A DNA stretch of 64,000 nucleotides, from assembly GCF_017815535.1 (NCBI RefSeq), contig NZ_CP072596.1, positions 1,736,001 through 1,800,000 of the forward strand, read 5' to 3'. A model generated the notes under the pieces. That model was not told where the DNA came from. It saw only the letters and a list, made by a program, of their open reading frames with translations, and searched no databases. The stretch is from Tessaracoccus sp. MC1865. Lineage in GTDB: Bacteria > Actinomycetota > Actinomycetes > Propionibacteriales > Propionibacteriaceae. A program made the translations under genes and the position numbers. Of the stretch, positions 53,962-63,280 are shown in pieces (the first letter of the stretch is position 1; each line of letters opens with the position of its first letter).

Positions 53962-53970
53962 TCCGCCGGC

Positions 53971-54660
53971 TCAGGCCGTCAAGCGCGGCCCGAAGACGGC
54001 CGTGCCGATGCGCACGCACGTCGAGCCGTGGGCGACTGCAAGCTTGAAGTCGCCCGACATGCCCATGCTGAGTTCGTCGTAGCCACCGCCCAGGGCGTCA
54101 CGGATCCTGGCCTGCACGTCGAGGAGGTCGCGGAAGCAGGCGGCGACCTCTGCGTCGTCGTCGCTGAAGACCGCCATCGTCATCAGCCCGCGGACGTCCA
54201 GCGCCTCGAGGGGCTGCAACTTCCGCGCGAACCCGACGGCGTCCTCAGGCGCGATGCCGGACTTCTGCGCCTCCCCGGAAGTGTTGACCTGCACCAGCAC
54301 CGGGAGCCGCCTGCCGAGCGCGGCGCAGCGGCGGTTGAGGTTCTCCGCGAGGCTCAGCGAGTCGAGAGACTGGAGTTCTGCGGCGAGCTCCGCCACCGGC
54401 TTGGCCTTGTTGGACTGCACGTTCCCGATGATGGCGAACCCGACGCCCTCGTCTGCGAGCTCGGCGTGCTTGCCCACCATCTCCTGCACCCGGTTCTCCC
54501 CGAACAGGGTGTAGCCGGCGGCGTGCGCCTCGCGGATCTGGTCCGCGCTGTGGTACTTCGACACGGGCATGATCCGCACGGACGCCGGGTCGCGGCCAGC
54601 GGCCCTGGCCGCCTCGTCGACCTCGGCGCGGATCCGCTGCAGGTTCTCCGCGATCGTCAC
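53971..54660 (-). CDS. YggS/PROSC family pyridoxal phosphate homeostasis protein
   Basis: 229-residue fold III PLP-binding protein that buffers the cofactor and affects amino acid balance. PLP lysine Lys37 (numbering with MAV start) in MPVSKYHSADQI; FGENRVQEMVGKH, FAIIGNVQSNKAKPV, VLVQVNTSGEAQKSGI, and MGMSGDFKLAVAHGSTCVRIGTAVFG are diagnostic. GTG at 54660 overlaps the stop of the upstream VWA gene (GTGA); a GTG six bases earlier is also possible. It converges with the patatin gene, nine bases apart. Confidence 0.95.
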   Translation of the reverse strand: MTIAENLQRIRAEVDEAARAAGRDPASVRIMPVSKYHSADQIREAHAAGYTLFGENRVQEMVGKHAELADEGVGFAIIGNVQSNKAKPVAELAAELQSLDSLSLAENLNRRCAALGRRLPVLVQVNTSGEAQKSGIAPEDAVGFARKLQPLEALDVRGLMTMAVFSDDDAEVAACFRDLLDVQARIRDALGGGYDELSMGMSGDFKLAVAHGSTCVRIGTAVFGPRLTA

Positions 54661-55616
54661 GGCCACCTGGCTCCCAGCGAGATGACACCCATCGCCGCGA
54701 GCACCGCGAAGAAGATCGCGAGGCCGGCGTAGCGGTCCGTCACCTCAGCGGGCACCCGCTCGGTGCCGACGGACTGCCGGATGGCGTCGTAGACCTCGTC
54801 CAACTGTCCGGCGGATTCTGCCGCGTACTTCTTGCCGCCCGAGAGCCTGGCGATCTCACTGAGCTCCCAGTGGTCGACGGCCACGCGCTGGCGCTGCCCG
54901 TCCTGCTCGACGAAGCCGTTGTCGGTGCCGAACGCGATGGTGTAGACCGGCACGTTCTGTTCCTTGGCCTTCTCGGCGGCGCCGGCTGAGCTGCGTCCGA
55001 TGTTGGTGGCGCCGTCGGAGAGCAGCACGACGGCGGCGGGGGCCACCGCGTCAGGATCCGACGGGTCCGGCGGCACGAGCTTCAGCGCGTCGAGGCTCTT
55101 GTAGACACCCTCGCCCACCGCCGTCGAGGGCGCGAGCATCAGCGAGTCGATGGCGCGTTGCACCACTCCCCGGTCGATGGTGGGCGGCACGATGAGGTCT
55201 GCTGTCCCCGCGAACGAGACGAGGGCCACGTTGAAGCGTTCCGGCAGGGAATCCACGAAGGCCTTGGCCGAATCCTGCGCCGCCTGCAGCCTGTCCGGCT
55301 CGACGTCCTGCGCCTCCATGGACCAGGACACGTCGATGGAGACCACGACGGTGGCGCGGTCGCGCGGCTTGTCGACATAGTCCTTCGGGATCGCCCAGGC
55401 CACGATCAACGCGGCGAGCGACAGCAGCCCGAGGAGCACGGCGCCGTGCCGCTTCCAGGCGGCGTCCTTCGGCACCACGAAGCGCAGCCGGGAACTCATC
55501 GGGCGCGGCTTCGACGTGCGGGCCGACAGGACCACGTACAGGACGGCGATCAGGGGGATGATCACGAGCGCCCACAACCGGTACGGGGCCATGAACTCCA
55601 TCATCAACGGCATCAT
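54657..55616 (-). CDS. VWA-domain membrane protein (BatA/B-like), gene 2 of two
   Basis: 319 residues. TM helices near 11-32 and 57-78 precede a von Willebrand A domain (about 88-285) with MIDAS SIDVSWSM and the LLSDGATNIG loop; a final TM helix (YAGLAIFFAVLAAMGVISLGA) closes the protein. Cytoplasmic MoxR and DUF58 partners upstream suggest a chaperone-like complex acting at the membrane. I chose the ATG at 55616, which overlaps the upstream stop (ATGA) after GAGGTGG. A GTG at 55625 is possible. Confidence 0.88.
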   Translation of the reverse strand: MMPLMMEFMAPYRLWALVIIPLIAVLYVVLSARTSKPRPMSSRLRFVVPKDAAWKRHGAVLLGLLSLAALIVAWAIPKDYVDKPRDRATVVVSIDVSWSMEAQDVEPDRLQAAQDSAKAFVDSLPERFNVALVSFAGTADLIVPPTIDRGVVQRAIDSLMLAPSTAVGEGVYKSLDALKLVPPDPSDPDAVAPAAVVLLSDGATNIGRSSAGAAEKAKEQNVPVYTIAFGTDNGFVEQDGQRQRVAVDHWELSEIARLSGGKKYAAESAGQLDEVYDAIRQSVGTERVPAEVTDRYAGLAIFFAVLAAMGVISLGARWP

Positions 55617-56590
55617 CGCGGCCACCTCGCGGCCATGAAGACCGCACCAAGCGCCGCCACGACGGCGAAGCCGAGCGCGATGAACGCATAGGTGGCGGTG
55701 ATGGGTTTGGCCACGTCCTCGTACCCGATGACCGAGCCGACGTCGCGATAGGCCGTGGCCAGCGCCTCCCTGTCGTCGGCGCCCACGGAACGGGCGCCGG
55801 TGATGTCTGCGATCTGTTCGAGCGTGGCCGTGTCCGGCGCGACGTTCTCGCGCTGGCCGTCGATGTCGACGAACCCGTTCTGGGTGCCGTACGCGATGGT
55901 GAAGATCGGGATCTCCTCGTTCTTGGCGCGCTTGGCCGGCTCGTCAGGCGTTGGGCCCTCGGTGTTTGTGCCATCTGACAGCATCACGATCATGGCCGGG
56001 GCCGGCTCTTCGCCGTCGCCGCCGGGTGGGGCGAGGTCCACCGCGCGCAGGGCGGTGGTGATCGAATCGCCGATGGCGGTGCCGTCGGCCAGTTCCAGTG
56101 CGGTGATGGCACGCTCGGTGGCGCCCCGGTCCGTCGTCGGCGGGATGGCGATGGTGGGCCTACCCGACATGGCCACCACGGCGACATTGAAGGAGTCCGG
56201 CAGATCGCGGACGAATTCCACGGCGGCCTGCTTGGCAGCGTCCAGCCTGTTCGGCTCCACGTCCTCAGCCGACATGGAGAGAGACACGTCGACGATCATC
56301 ACGACGGTGGCGCGCTCGCGCGGCACCTTCTCCGTACCCAGGGGGTTGGCGTACGCCAGACCGAGGGCCACCAGGGAGCACAGCGACATGGCCACGAACA
56401 CGTGCCGCGTCCACCGACGCTGTGAGCCGACGACGCGGCCCAGCATGCCCGTGTTCGTGAAGCGCAGCGCAACCCGGCCCTTCAGCCGCAGCAGGACCAG
56501 GTACACGAGGACCAGCACCGGCAGCAGCGCCAGGGTCCAGAGTCGTCCGGGGTTCGCGAACTCCGGGAGCCAGGACCAGAGCCAGCTCAC
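55613..56590 (-). CDS. VWA-domain membrane protein (BatA/B-like), gene 1 of two
   Basis: 325 residues with the same plan as its neighbour: TM near 17-36, TM near 64-82, VWA domain about 92-290 with MIDAS IVDVSLSMS and MLSDGTNTEG, C-terminal TM YAFIALGFAVVAALGAVFMA. The two proteins are clearly paralogues from a tandem duplication. ATG overlaps the DUF58 stop by four bases. Confidence 0.88.
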   Translation of the reverse strand: MSWLWSWLPEFANPGRLWTLALLPVLVLVYLVLLRLKGRVALRFTNTGMLGRVVGSQRRWTRHVFVAMSLCSLVALGLAYANPLGTEKVPRERATVVMIVDVSLSMSAEDVEPNRLDAAKQAAVEFVRDLPDSFNVAVVAMSGRPTIAIPPTTDRGATERAITALELADGTAIGDSITTALRAVDLAPPGGDGEEPAPAMIVMLSDGTNTEGPTPDEPAKRAKNEEIPIFTIAYGTQNGFVDIDGQRENVAPDTATLEQIADITGARSVGADDREALATAYRDVGSVIGYEDVAKPITATYAFIALGFAVVAALGAVFMAARWPR

Positions 56591-57663
56591 TTGCTCACCC
56601 CCTGCGGGGGCTGGTGCAGCATGCCGGCCACCTTGCGGTAGTGCAGCACGAAGCGCGCGATGTCGGTGACCCAGTCGCGGTCCGTGCGCAGCTGGATGTG
56701 GCCGGCGCCGGCCCGGCGCAGCGCGATCTTGATGCGCTCGCGCTGGGCGCGCGTCGCGGCGTCCATCCGGCGCTTGGCCGCGTCGTCGGAGGTGTTGACG
56801 TAGCGCGCGAACGAGGTCTCCGGGTCACGGATGAGCATCTCGCCCACGTCCGGGAACTCCAGCTCGTGCCTGTCGATGACCTCGATGCAGAGCACCTGGT
56901 TGCGCACCGCCAGCCGACGGATGGCGCGCTCCCACGGGGGCGGCACGTTCGGGTCGAGCTCGGAGTCCCCCGGCGTGAGGAAGTCCGAGACCACCACGCG
57001 CATGCCGCGGCGGCGCTGCGAGCGGGTGAGCTGCTCGATGCCGTCCTCCAGCTCGATGGTGCCCGGCGTGTTGTCCGGCACGATCGGCTCCGTGAGGAGC
57101 TTGCGCAGCAGCCCGTAGAGCGCGGTGCGCCCGGAGCGGGCGGGCAGCCGCTTGACCTGGTCCGGCAGCATCATCATCCCGCCGAAGCGGTCGCCCATCT
57201 TCTGCGAGAGGAACCCGATGGTCGCGATGGCCGCGATGCCGAGGTCGCGCTTGGTGATCCCCTCGGTGCCCCAGTTCATCGACGGCGTGGCGTCCAGCAG
57301 GGCCCAGACCTCCAGCTCGCGGTCCGCCATCGTGTCGCGCACGTGCGGCACCGTGGTGCGGGCGGTCACGGCCCAGTCCATCTTGCGCACGTCGTCCTGC
57401 CCGGGATGGTAGACCCGGGCGTCGTTGGTGTCGGTGCCCGGCCCGGGGAGGAGACCCAGGTGGTCCCCCTGGAGGAAGCCCTCGAGGCGGCGCACGATCG
57501 TCAGTTCGAGGCGTCGCAGGGCTGCCTCGGGGGCCAACTTGTTGAGGGGCACCGTCGGCCCGGTGGGCGCGCGCAGCACCGAATATTCGGCCGCCTCAGT
57601 GCTGGGCACAGCCAGTGACGGCCCCTTCTGGGGGCCGTCGTAGGTGAAGCCCGGTTGCGTCAA
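56587..57663 (-). CDS. DUF58 domain protein of the MoxR cluster
   Basis: 358 residues, soluble. DUF58 signature YHPGQDDVRKMDWAVTARTTVPHVRDT, followed by a degenerate VWA-like region (LLDATPSMNWG) and RRGMRVVVSDFLTP. Conserved partner of MoxR ATPases; role in protein maturation is assumed, not shown. The predicted start is a TTG (MTQPGF) with GGAGC seven bases upstream, since no ATG or GTG fits; the only TTG start I assign in the window. Confidence 0.88.
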   Translation of the reverse strand: MTQPGFTYDGPQKGPSLAVPSTEAAEYSVLRAPTGPTVPLNKLAPEAALRRLELTIVRRLEGFLQGDHLGLLPGPGTDTNDARVYHPGQDDVRKMDWAVTARTTVPHVRDTMADRELEVWALLDATPSMNWGTEGITKRDLGIAAIATIGFLSQKMGDRFGGMMMLPDQVKRLPARSGRTALYGLLRKLLTEPIVPDNTPGTIELEDGIEQLTRSQRRRGMRVVVSDFLTPGDSELDPNVPPPWERAIRRLAVRNQVLCIEVIDRHELEFPDVGEMLIRDPETSFARYVNTSDDAAKRRMDAATRAQRERIKIALRRAGAGHIQLRTDRDWVTDIARFVLHYRKVAGMLHQPPQGVSK

Positions 57664-57666
57664 GGA

Positions 57667-58728
57667 TCAGCTCCGGCCGGGCTGGTGGGCGTGCGCCTGG
57701 TGGCTGGCCTGCCGCTGCTGTTCGTTCCACACGGGGGTGGGCGCCGGCACCATGGCGAGGATGCGGTCCACCACCTCTGCGGTGCTGACGTTGTCCGCCA
57801 CTGCGTCGAAGCCCAGCACGATGCGGTGGGCCATGACGTCCCTGGCCACTGCCTGGACGTCGGTGGGCAGCACGTAGTCGCGGCCGTTGATGAGGGCCAG
57901 CGCGCGGGCGGCGGCGACCAGGCCCAGCGTGGCGCGCGGCGAGCAACCGATCTGGATGACCCCCTCAAGGTCCGGCATGTTGAAATCTGCCGGGGTACGC
58001 GAGGCCAGCACCAGCCGCACGATGTACTCGGCGACGAGGTTGTGCACGAACACGTTGGAGGCCATGTCCTGGAGATGACGCACCAGGTCAGGGTTGAGGA
58101 CCCGCTCCGCGACGGGTGGGCTGACGCTCATCCGGCGCAGAATCTCGAGTTCCTCATTGCCGCGCGGGTAGGGCACGTCGACCTTGACCAGGAAGCGGTC
58201 GCGCTGCGCTTCGGGCAGCGGGTAGACACCTTCGGATTCGATGGGGTTCTGCGTGGCGATCACGATGAACGGCTTCGGGGCCGGGTAGGTGACGCCGCCG
58301 ATCGAGACCTGCTTCTCGGCCATGAGCTCGAGCATCGCCGACTGCACCTTGGCCGGCGCGCGGTTGATCTCGTCGGCGAGGACGAAGTTGACGAAGACGG
58401 GGCCGAGTTCGATCTCGAAGCTCTCCGCCTTGGCCGAGTAGATGCGCGTACCGACGATGTCGGACGGCACCAGATCCGGCGTGAACTGCACGCGGGCGAA
58501 GTCGCCGCCCACGACCGTGGCGAACGAGCGCACCGCCAGGGTCTTGGCCACGCCCGGCACGCCCTCCAGCAGACAGTGTCCCTTGGCCAACAGGGCGACC
58601 ATCAGCTGCTGCACCATGTGCTCCTGGCCGACGATGACCCGCTGCACCTGACTGATCGCCTGGCCCAGCACCCTGGCCGCGTCAGCGACCGTCTCGGGCA
58701 ACTGGGTGACTGCGGTCGGCTCGCTCAC
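57667..58728 (-). CDS. MoxR family AAA+ ATPase
   Basis: 353 residues. Walker A EGVPGVAKT, Walker B LADEINRAP, sensor 1 ATQNP, arginine finger region LPEAQRDRFLVKV, and sensor 2 CSPRATLGLVAAARA. MoxR proteins act as chaperones for insertion of cofactors or maturation of complexes, together with VWA proteins, four of whose genes follow in this operon order. GTG start at 58728. Probably the first gene of the operon. Confidence 0.95.
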   Translation of the reverse strand: MSEPTAVTQLPETVADAARVLGQAISQVQRVIVGQEHMVQQLMVALLAKGHCLLEGVPGVAKTLAVRSFATVVGGDFARVQFTPDLVPSDIVGTRIYSAKAESFEIELGPVFVNFVLADEINRAPAKVQSAMLELMAEKQVSIGGVTYPAPKPFIVIATQNPIESEGVYPLPEAQRDRFLVKVDVPYPRGNEELEILRRMSVSPPVAERVLNPDLVRHLQDMASNVFVHNLVAEYIVRLVLASRTPADFNMPDLEGVIQIGCSPRATLGLVAAARALALINGRDYVLPTDVQAVARDVMAHRIVLGFDAVADNVSTAEVVDRILAMVPAPTPVWNEQQRQASHQAHAHQPGRS

Positions 58729-58852
58729 GCGTGACTCCTTCTGGACGGGGATCCGCGCTCAACGATAGCGCTCCGGGGGAAGCACCAACTCTACGCAGAC
58801 CACGCACGGCCGTCGACGCTGTTGCTTGTCTGAATGTGGTTCGATGGTCACG

Positions 58853-59779
58853 ATGAGCGAGCACGACGACGCCGGCCCGGTGCAGGGTCCCCCTCCCCCT
58901 CCGCCCGAGGAACGCGCGGAGGATGAGATGGTGCTCGCCGCGCACCATCCCCTCCGGGAGGAAGACCCGCCCAAGGTGGGGGACTTCTGGCTCGACGCCA
59001 GGCTGACCGCCACCCCGGCGGGCACCACCTTCGTCGCGCACGAGGACGGCGGCGACTCCGTCATGCTCCTCCTGCTCTCAGAGGGCGCGGCGCGCGACGC
59101 CGCGGCCCGGGCCCGGTTCTCCGGCGAGATCAACGCCATGCATATCGACACCGTCGTCGCCCGTGGCGGCGAGGACCAGGACGACGGCCGCACCGCCGTC
59201 CGGTACCGCAGCGAAGACGACGATCCACACCTCGCCCATCTGCTCCCCCTGGCGCCCTGGGCTGCGCTGGCGTTCGACGGAACGCTCGCGGCCGTCGAGG
59301 AGGCGGACAGGGTGCTGCGCGCCGTCGATCTGTCGATGGCGCCGCCGCTGAGCCAGCCGGCGGGCCCCGACTACCGGTTGCACTGGATCGACAAGACCGG
59401 CCACGGCGCCACCCGGCTCTGGCCGCTGGCCTGGCCGGGGCGTCGGGACCGTGCCTCCTGGATCACCATCCTGGTGTCCTTCCTGGTGATGGCCCTGTTG
59501 TCGGCGCTCGCGCTGCTGATGGCCATCCTCGCCTTCCAGAACCAGCCCCCCGTCGACGCTCCCCCGCCCATCCCTTCGCCCGCGGAGGGCTCCGGCGAGG
59601 GGTCGGGCTCGCCTGATCCGGCGTCAGCCTCCCCCCAGTCCGGGGAGCCGCAGAGCAGGGAGCCGTCCAGCCCTTCACCCGGCAGCGACGGTGGGCCGTA
59701 CAGCGACTCGCCCTCTATGGAGGTACCCAGCGACGGCGACTCCGGCCCCGGCGGCCCGAGCGTCAACCCGAAGCTCTGA
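58853..59779 (+). CDS. Membrane-anchored protein divergent from moxR, unknown (degenerate kinase-like N-domain?)
   Basis: 308 residues. A proline- and acidic-rich start (PPPPPPEERAED), then a folded region (about 40-190) with VGDFWLDARLTATPAGTTFVAHEDGGDSVMLLLL, which loosely recalls the N-lobe of a serine/threonine kinase without the nucleotide loop or catalytic residues. TM about 207-230 (ITILVSFLVMALLSALALLMAIL). The tail is Ser/Pro/Gly-rich and low complexity (about 240-308). Start uncertain: ATG at 58844 or 58853, with no clear ribosome site. Divergent from moxR. Family not recognised. Confidence 0.6.
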   Translation: MSEHDDAGPVQGPPPPPPEERAEDEMVLAAHHPLREEDPPKVGDFWLDARLTATPAGTTFVAHEDGGDSVMLLLLSEGAARDAAARARFSGEINAMHIDTVVARGGEDQDDGRTAVRYRSEDDDPHLAHLLPLAPWAALAFDGTLAAVEEADRVLRAVDLSMAPPLSQPAGPDYRLHWIDKTGHGATRLWPLAWPGRRDRASWITILVSFLVMALLSALALLMAILAFQNQPPVDAPPPIPSPAEGSGEGSGSPDPASASPQSGEPQSREPSSPSPGSDGGPYSDSPSMEVPSDGDSGPGGPSVNPKL

Positions 59780-59789
59780 TGCGCCGGCC

Positions 59790-60863
59790 ATGAGCCAGCC
59801 CTCCGCCTTCTCAGAGGCCCTCGAACGCCTGTCGCCGGGCTACTTCGCGCTCGTGATGGGGACCGGCATCGTCTCCATCGGCCTGCACGAGATCGGCCTG
59901 GAGGCGCTGTCGCTCGCGCTGCTCGTGATCGCCGCCCTCTCCTACGCCGCGCTCTGGGTGCTCTACGTGTGGCGCGCCGTGTCCCACCGTGCCGCGATGC
60001 TGCGCGACCTGCGCGGCCCTGAGATGGCGTTCGCCTACTTCACCGTGGTCGCGGGCACCGACGTGCTCGCCGTCCGGCTCATGGCCGCCGGGTATGTCAC
60101 CATCGCGCTGCCGCTGATCTTCCTAGGCGCGGTGCTCTGGTTCGTGTTCGGGTACGTGTTGCCGTGGCAGGTGCTGATGACCCGCGACGGCAAGCCCATC
60201 CTGGCCAGGACCAACGGCACCTGGTTCATCTGGGCGGTCGCCAGCCAGTCCCTGGCGATCGGCATGACCCGCATAGTGCCCTTCTTCCCAGATGGGCAGG
60301 CGTGGATCGGGATCCTCGCCGTGCTGTCGTGGTCGGTGGGCGTGGCGCTGTACGCGGGCGTCTCCATCCTCGTGCTCCTGCGCATCGTCCACTTCGGCAT
60401 CACACCGCGCGAGTTCGAGCCGCCCTACTGGGTGGCCATGGGCGCGATGGCGATCGCGGTCGTCGCGGGCAGCAACATCGTCGCCATGGATTCAACGCCC
60501 ATGGTCGACGCGACCCGGACGCTGATCGCGGGCACCATCGCCATCTTCTGGAGCTTCTGCCTGTGGCTCATCCCGATCCTGGTCGGCGCAGGCGTGTGGC
60601 GCCACTTCGTGCACCGGGTGCCGCTGGTCTACGTGCCCACCTTCTGGTCGATCGTCTTCCCCGTCGGCATGTTCGCCGTCGCCTCGATCAACGTGGGCAG
60701 GGTCGACCGACTGCCGTTGGTGGAGGCCATCGGCACCGTGTTCCTGTACGTCGCGCTGGCGGTGTGGGCGGTCGTCTTCGTCGCCATGATGCGCAACGTG
60801 GTGATGGTGCTCCTGCCGAGGGCGCGGCCGGGACGGCCACGTGTTGGGCAGGGACAGGCGTAA
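59790..60863 (+). CDS. TDT family transporter (TehA/SLAC1-like)
   Basis: 357 residues with ten hydrophobic segments. The opening LSPGYFALVMGTGIVSIGLHEIG and LPWQVLMT, TNGTWFIWAVASQSLAI, and WSFCLWLIPILVGAGVWRH fit the tellurite-resistance/dicarboxylate transporter (TDT) superfamily. Substrate could be an anion such as a dicarboxylate or sulfite. ATG at 59790, 10 bases after the upstream gene's stop, so likely cotranscribed. A longer frame overlaps that gene. Confidence 0.85.
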   Translation: MSQPSAFSEALERLSPGYFALVMGTGIVSIGLHEIGLEALSLALLVIAALSYAALWVLYVWRAVSHRAAMLRDLRGPEMAFAYFTVVAGTDVLAVRLMAAGYVTIALPLIFLGAVLWFVFGYVLPWQVLMTRDGKPILARTNGTWFIWAVASQSLAIGMTRIVPFFPDGQAWIGILAVLSWSVGVALYAGVSILVLLRIVHFGITPREFEPPYWVAMGAMAIAVVAGSNIVAMDSTPMVDATRTLIAGTIAIFWSFCLWLIPILVGAGVWRHFVHRVPLVYVPTFWSIVFPVGMFAVASINVGRVDRLPLVEAIGTVFLYVALAVWAVVFVAMMRNVVMVLLPRARPGRPRVGQGQA

Positions 60864-60884
60864 CTGAGTATCCTTCTTCCCCGA

Positions 60885-60958
60885 GGGGCATTAGCTCAGC
60901 CGGTTAGAGCAGCGGACTCATAATCCGCCCGTCGCGGGTTCAAGCCCCGCATGCCCCA
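60885..60958 (+). tRNA. tRNA with CAT anticodon (Ile2 or elongator Met)
   Basis: Cloverleaf: acceptor GGGGCAT pairs with ATGCCCC, D-arm AGCTCAGCCGGTTAGAGC, anticodon stem GCGGA/TCCGC around CTCATAA, T-arm CGGGTTCAAGCCCCG. CAT anticodon is shared by Met and by lysidine-modified Ile2 tRNAs; GGTTCAAG and the anticodon stem are closer to Ile2 (ileX) from memory, so I lean to Ile2. CCA is not fully encoded. The 3' end is three bases from the convergent otsB stop. Confidence 0.93.
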
Positions 60959-60961
60959 CCC

Positions 60962-61786
60962 TCAGGCCAGCGCTGCAGCCAGGTCCCGCAGCCAGGCAGC
61001 GACACCGTCGGGCCCCTCCGCCAGCACGTCGGCCTGGGCGGCCATCGCCGGCTGTTCCGCAGACCCGCTGATGACGGCGCAGGTGCTGAGACCCCCGTCG
61101 CGCAGTTCGCGAAGCACTTCAAAGGCCGGCAGGTCCCCCAGGTCGTCGCCGCACATCGCCACGACGGTGGCCCCGGTCTCGTCGACGAGGGCCAGGAGCG
61201 CGTCACCCTTGGTCAGCGCTGAAGCACGCAACTCAAGGACGTTGCGGCCGGGCTCCAGAACGAGCCCGTGCCGCGCAGCCACGACAGCCAGCTGCGGCTC
61301 CAGGAGCCGGAACGCCGCGTCAGGGTCTGCGCTGCGCCGCGTGTGCACGCCGAGCGCGCGGCCCTTGTCCTCCAGCACCACACCGTCGATGGTGCAGCCC
61401 GCGATGATCCGCTCCACCTCTGGGCGCGCCGCGGCGACGTTCTCGGGCACCGACGGCGGCGTCTCCTCGCCCGTGGCCGCATCCCAGCGCTCCGCGCCGT
61501 ACTGGCCCAGGACCACCAGGTTGCCCAGCCCTTCGCGCTCCGCCAGGCGCCCAAGGCGTCGGACCACCGCGACCCCCCGTCCGGTGATGATCGCCACGTG
61601 CCCGAGCACGCCGCCCAGCCGGGCGAGGGCCTGGGCCGCGCCGTCGTGCATCCGGGAGTCCTCCGGGTCATCGACGATGGGGGCAAGGGTGCCGTCGAAG
61701 TCGAGGGCGAGCAGCACCCGGGACGGGTCTGCGGCGGCGGCGGAGAAGAAGCTCTGGGCATGATCGGTCACGGCATTCCAGGTCAT
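60962..61786 (-). CDS. otsB: Trehalose-6-phosphate phosphatase
   Basis: Removes phosphate from trehalose 6-phosphate. 274-residue HAD enzyme: nucleophile motif LALDFDGTLAPIVDDP (29-44), IITGR (second motif), GVVLEDKGRALGVHTR, KGDALL (Lys motif), and MCGDDLGDLPAF (Mg-binding). ATG at 61786. Its start is 90 bases from the otsA start, on the opposite strand, a divergent otsAB arrangement. Confidence 0.94.
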   Translation of the reverse strand: MTWNAVTDHAQSFFSAAAADPSRVLLALDFDGTLAPIVDDPEDSRMHDGAAQALARLGGVLGHVAIITGRGVAVVRRLGRLAEREGLGNLVVLGQYGAERWDAATGEETPPSVPENVAAARPEVERIIAGCTIDGVVLEDKGRALGVHTRRSADPDAAFRLLEPQLAVVAARHGLVLEPGRNVLELRASALTKGDALLALVDETGATVVAMCGDDLGDLPAFEVLRELRDGGLSTCAVISGSAEQPAMAAQADVLAEGPDGVAAWLRDLAAALA

Positions 61787-61831
61787 GGCACCTACCTTGC
61801 CACGTCGGCGTTCTCGGGTCGCCCGACTCGT

Positions 61832-61860
61832 GTGACAACCGCACTCGGTAAGGTGATAGA
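61832..61860 (+). promoter_or_regulatory. Candidate promoter of otsA
   Basis: GTGACA (61832-61837) and GATAGA (61855-61860) with a 17-base spacer and TG before the -10 make a plausible promoter. A transcript from about 61867 would begin just at the AGGAGG ribosome site. Confidence 0.5.
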
Positions 61861-61876
61861 CGACCTAGGAGGAAAA

Positions 61877-63274
61877 ATGTCCGAGCGCGCACGCTTCGTC
61901 GTTGTCGCCAACCGGCTCCCTGTCGACCGCATCACCGCAGATGACGGGAGCGTCGACTGGCGCACGTCACCAGGTGGCCTGGTCACCGCTCTCGAGCCCG
62001 TGATGCGCCGCATGGGCGGCGCATGGGTGGGCTGGCACGGCGCGTCGGGTGAGCGCGTCGCGCCCTTCGAACACGAGGGCTACTCCGTCGTGCCGGTACC
62101 CCTGAGCGCAGAGGAGTACGAGGAGTACTACGAGGGCTTCTCCAACGCCACCCTGTGGCCGCTGTATCACGACACCGTCGCCTTTCCTGAGTACCACCGC
62201 GAGTGGTGGGACGCCTACGTCACCGTCAACCGTCGATTCGCGGAGGCGACCGCGGAGGTGGCCGACGAGGGCGCCACCGTGTGGGTCCAGGATTACCAGC
62301 TTCAACTGGTCCCCAAGATGCTGCGCGAGCTGCGTCCGGATCTGCGGATCGGCTTCTTCCTCCACATCCCGTTCCCTCCCACCGAACTGTTTCAGCAGCT
62401 GCCGTGGCGCAGAGAGATCCTCGAGGGTCTCCTCGGTGCTGATCTGGTGGGCTTCCAGGTGCCGGGCGGCGCCCAGAATTTCCTGCGCCTCGTGCGTCAG
62501 CGCACCACCCACCGTGTGGAGCGCGACCGGGTGCGCGTCTCGGGATCGCGCGTGTGCACCGCCCGCGCCTACCCGATCTCCATCGACACGGAGGGCTTCG
62601 CGGCCCTGGCCCAGACGCCCGAGGTCATCGCCGAAGCCGAGGCCCTGCTGGAGGAACTGGGGCATCCCAAGCGGATCTTCCTGGGCGTGGACCGGCTGGA
62701 CTACACGAAGGGCCTGCGGCAGCGCATCCGCGCCATGGGCGAACTCTTCGAGGAGGGCAGACTCGACCCGGCGGACACGGTCTTCCTGCAAGTGGCCACC
62801 CCGTCGCGCGAGCGCGTCGACGAGTACAGGCGGCTGCGCGACGATATCGATCTCCTGGTGGGGCGGATCAACTCCGAGGTTGGCGGCGTCGGTCGCCCGG
62901 CCATCTCCTATCTCCACGCCGGCTTCCCGCGCACGACGATGGCGGCCATGTACCGCATCGCCGACGTCATGGTCGTCACTCCGCTGCGCGACGGCATGAA
63001 CCTCGTGGCCAAGGAGTACGTGGCGTGCCGCCCCGACACCAATGGCGCGCTGGTCCTCAGCGAGTTCGCCGGCGCGGCGCAGGAACTCAAGCAGGCCTAC
63101 CTGGTCAATCCCTACGACCTCAACGGCATGAAAGAGGTCGTCATGCAGGCCGCGACGGACCCGGCCCGGGAACGCCAGCGGCGCATGCGGGCGTTGAAGA
63201 AGCAGGTGCACGGCAACACCATCGAGCACTGGGCCGACAATTTCCTGGGTGACCTCCAGAACACCGACGGCTGA
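61877..63274 (+). CDS. otsA: Trehalose-6-phosphate synthase
   Basis: GT20 glycosyltransferase joining glucose from UDP-glucose to glucose 6-phosphate. 465 residues, complete. N-terminal [37 protein letters not shown], sugar-nucleotide binding [14 protein letters not shown], and [24 protein letters not shown] at 61877 with an excellent AGGAGG site. Trehalose serves as an osmo- and stress protectant in these bacteria. Confidence 0.97.
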   Translation: MSERARFVVVANRLPVDRITADDGSVDWRTSPGGLVTALEPVMRRMGGAWVGWHGASGERVAPFEHEGYSVVPVPLSAEEYEEYYEGFSNATLWPLYHDTVAFPEYHREWWDAYVTVNRRFAEATAEVADEGATVWVQDYQLQLVPKMLRELRPDLRIGFFLHIPFPPTELFQQLPWRREILEGLLGADLVGFQVPGGAQNFLRLVRQRTTHRVERDRVRVSGSRVCTARAYPISIDTEGFAALAQTPEVIAEAEALLEELGHPKRIFLGVDRLDYTKGLRQRIRAMGELFEEGRLDPADTVFLQVATPSRERVDEYRRLRDDIDLLVGRINSEVGGVGRPAISYLHAGFPRTTMAAMYRIADVMVVTPLRDGMNLVAKEYVACRPDTNGALVLSEFAGAAQELKQAYLVNPYDLNGMKEVVMQAATDPARERQRRMRALKKQVHGNTIEHWADNFLGDLQNTDG

Positions 63275-63280
63275 AGCGGG

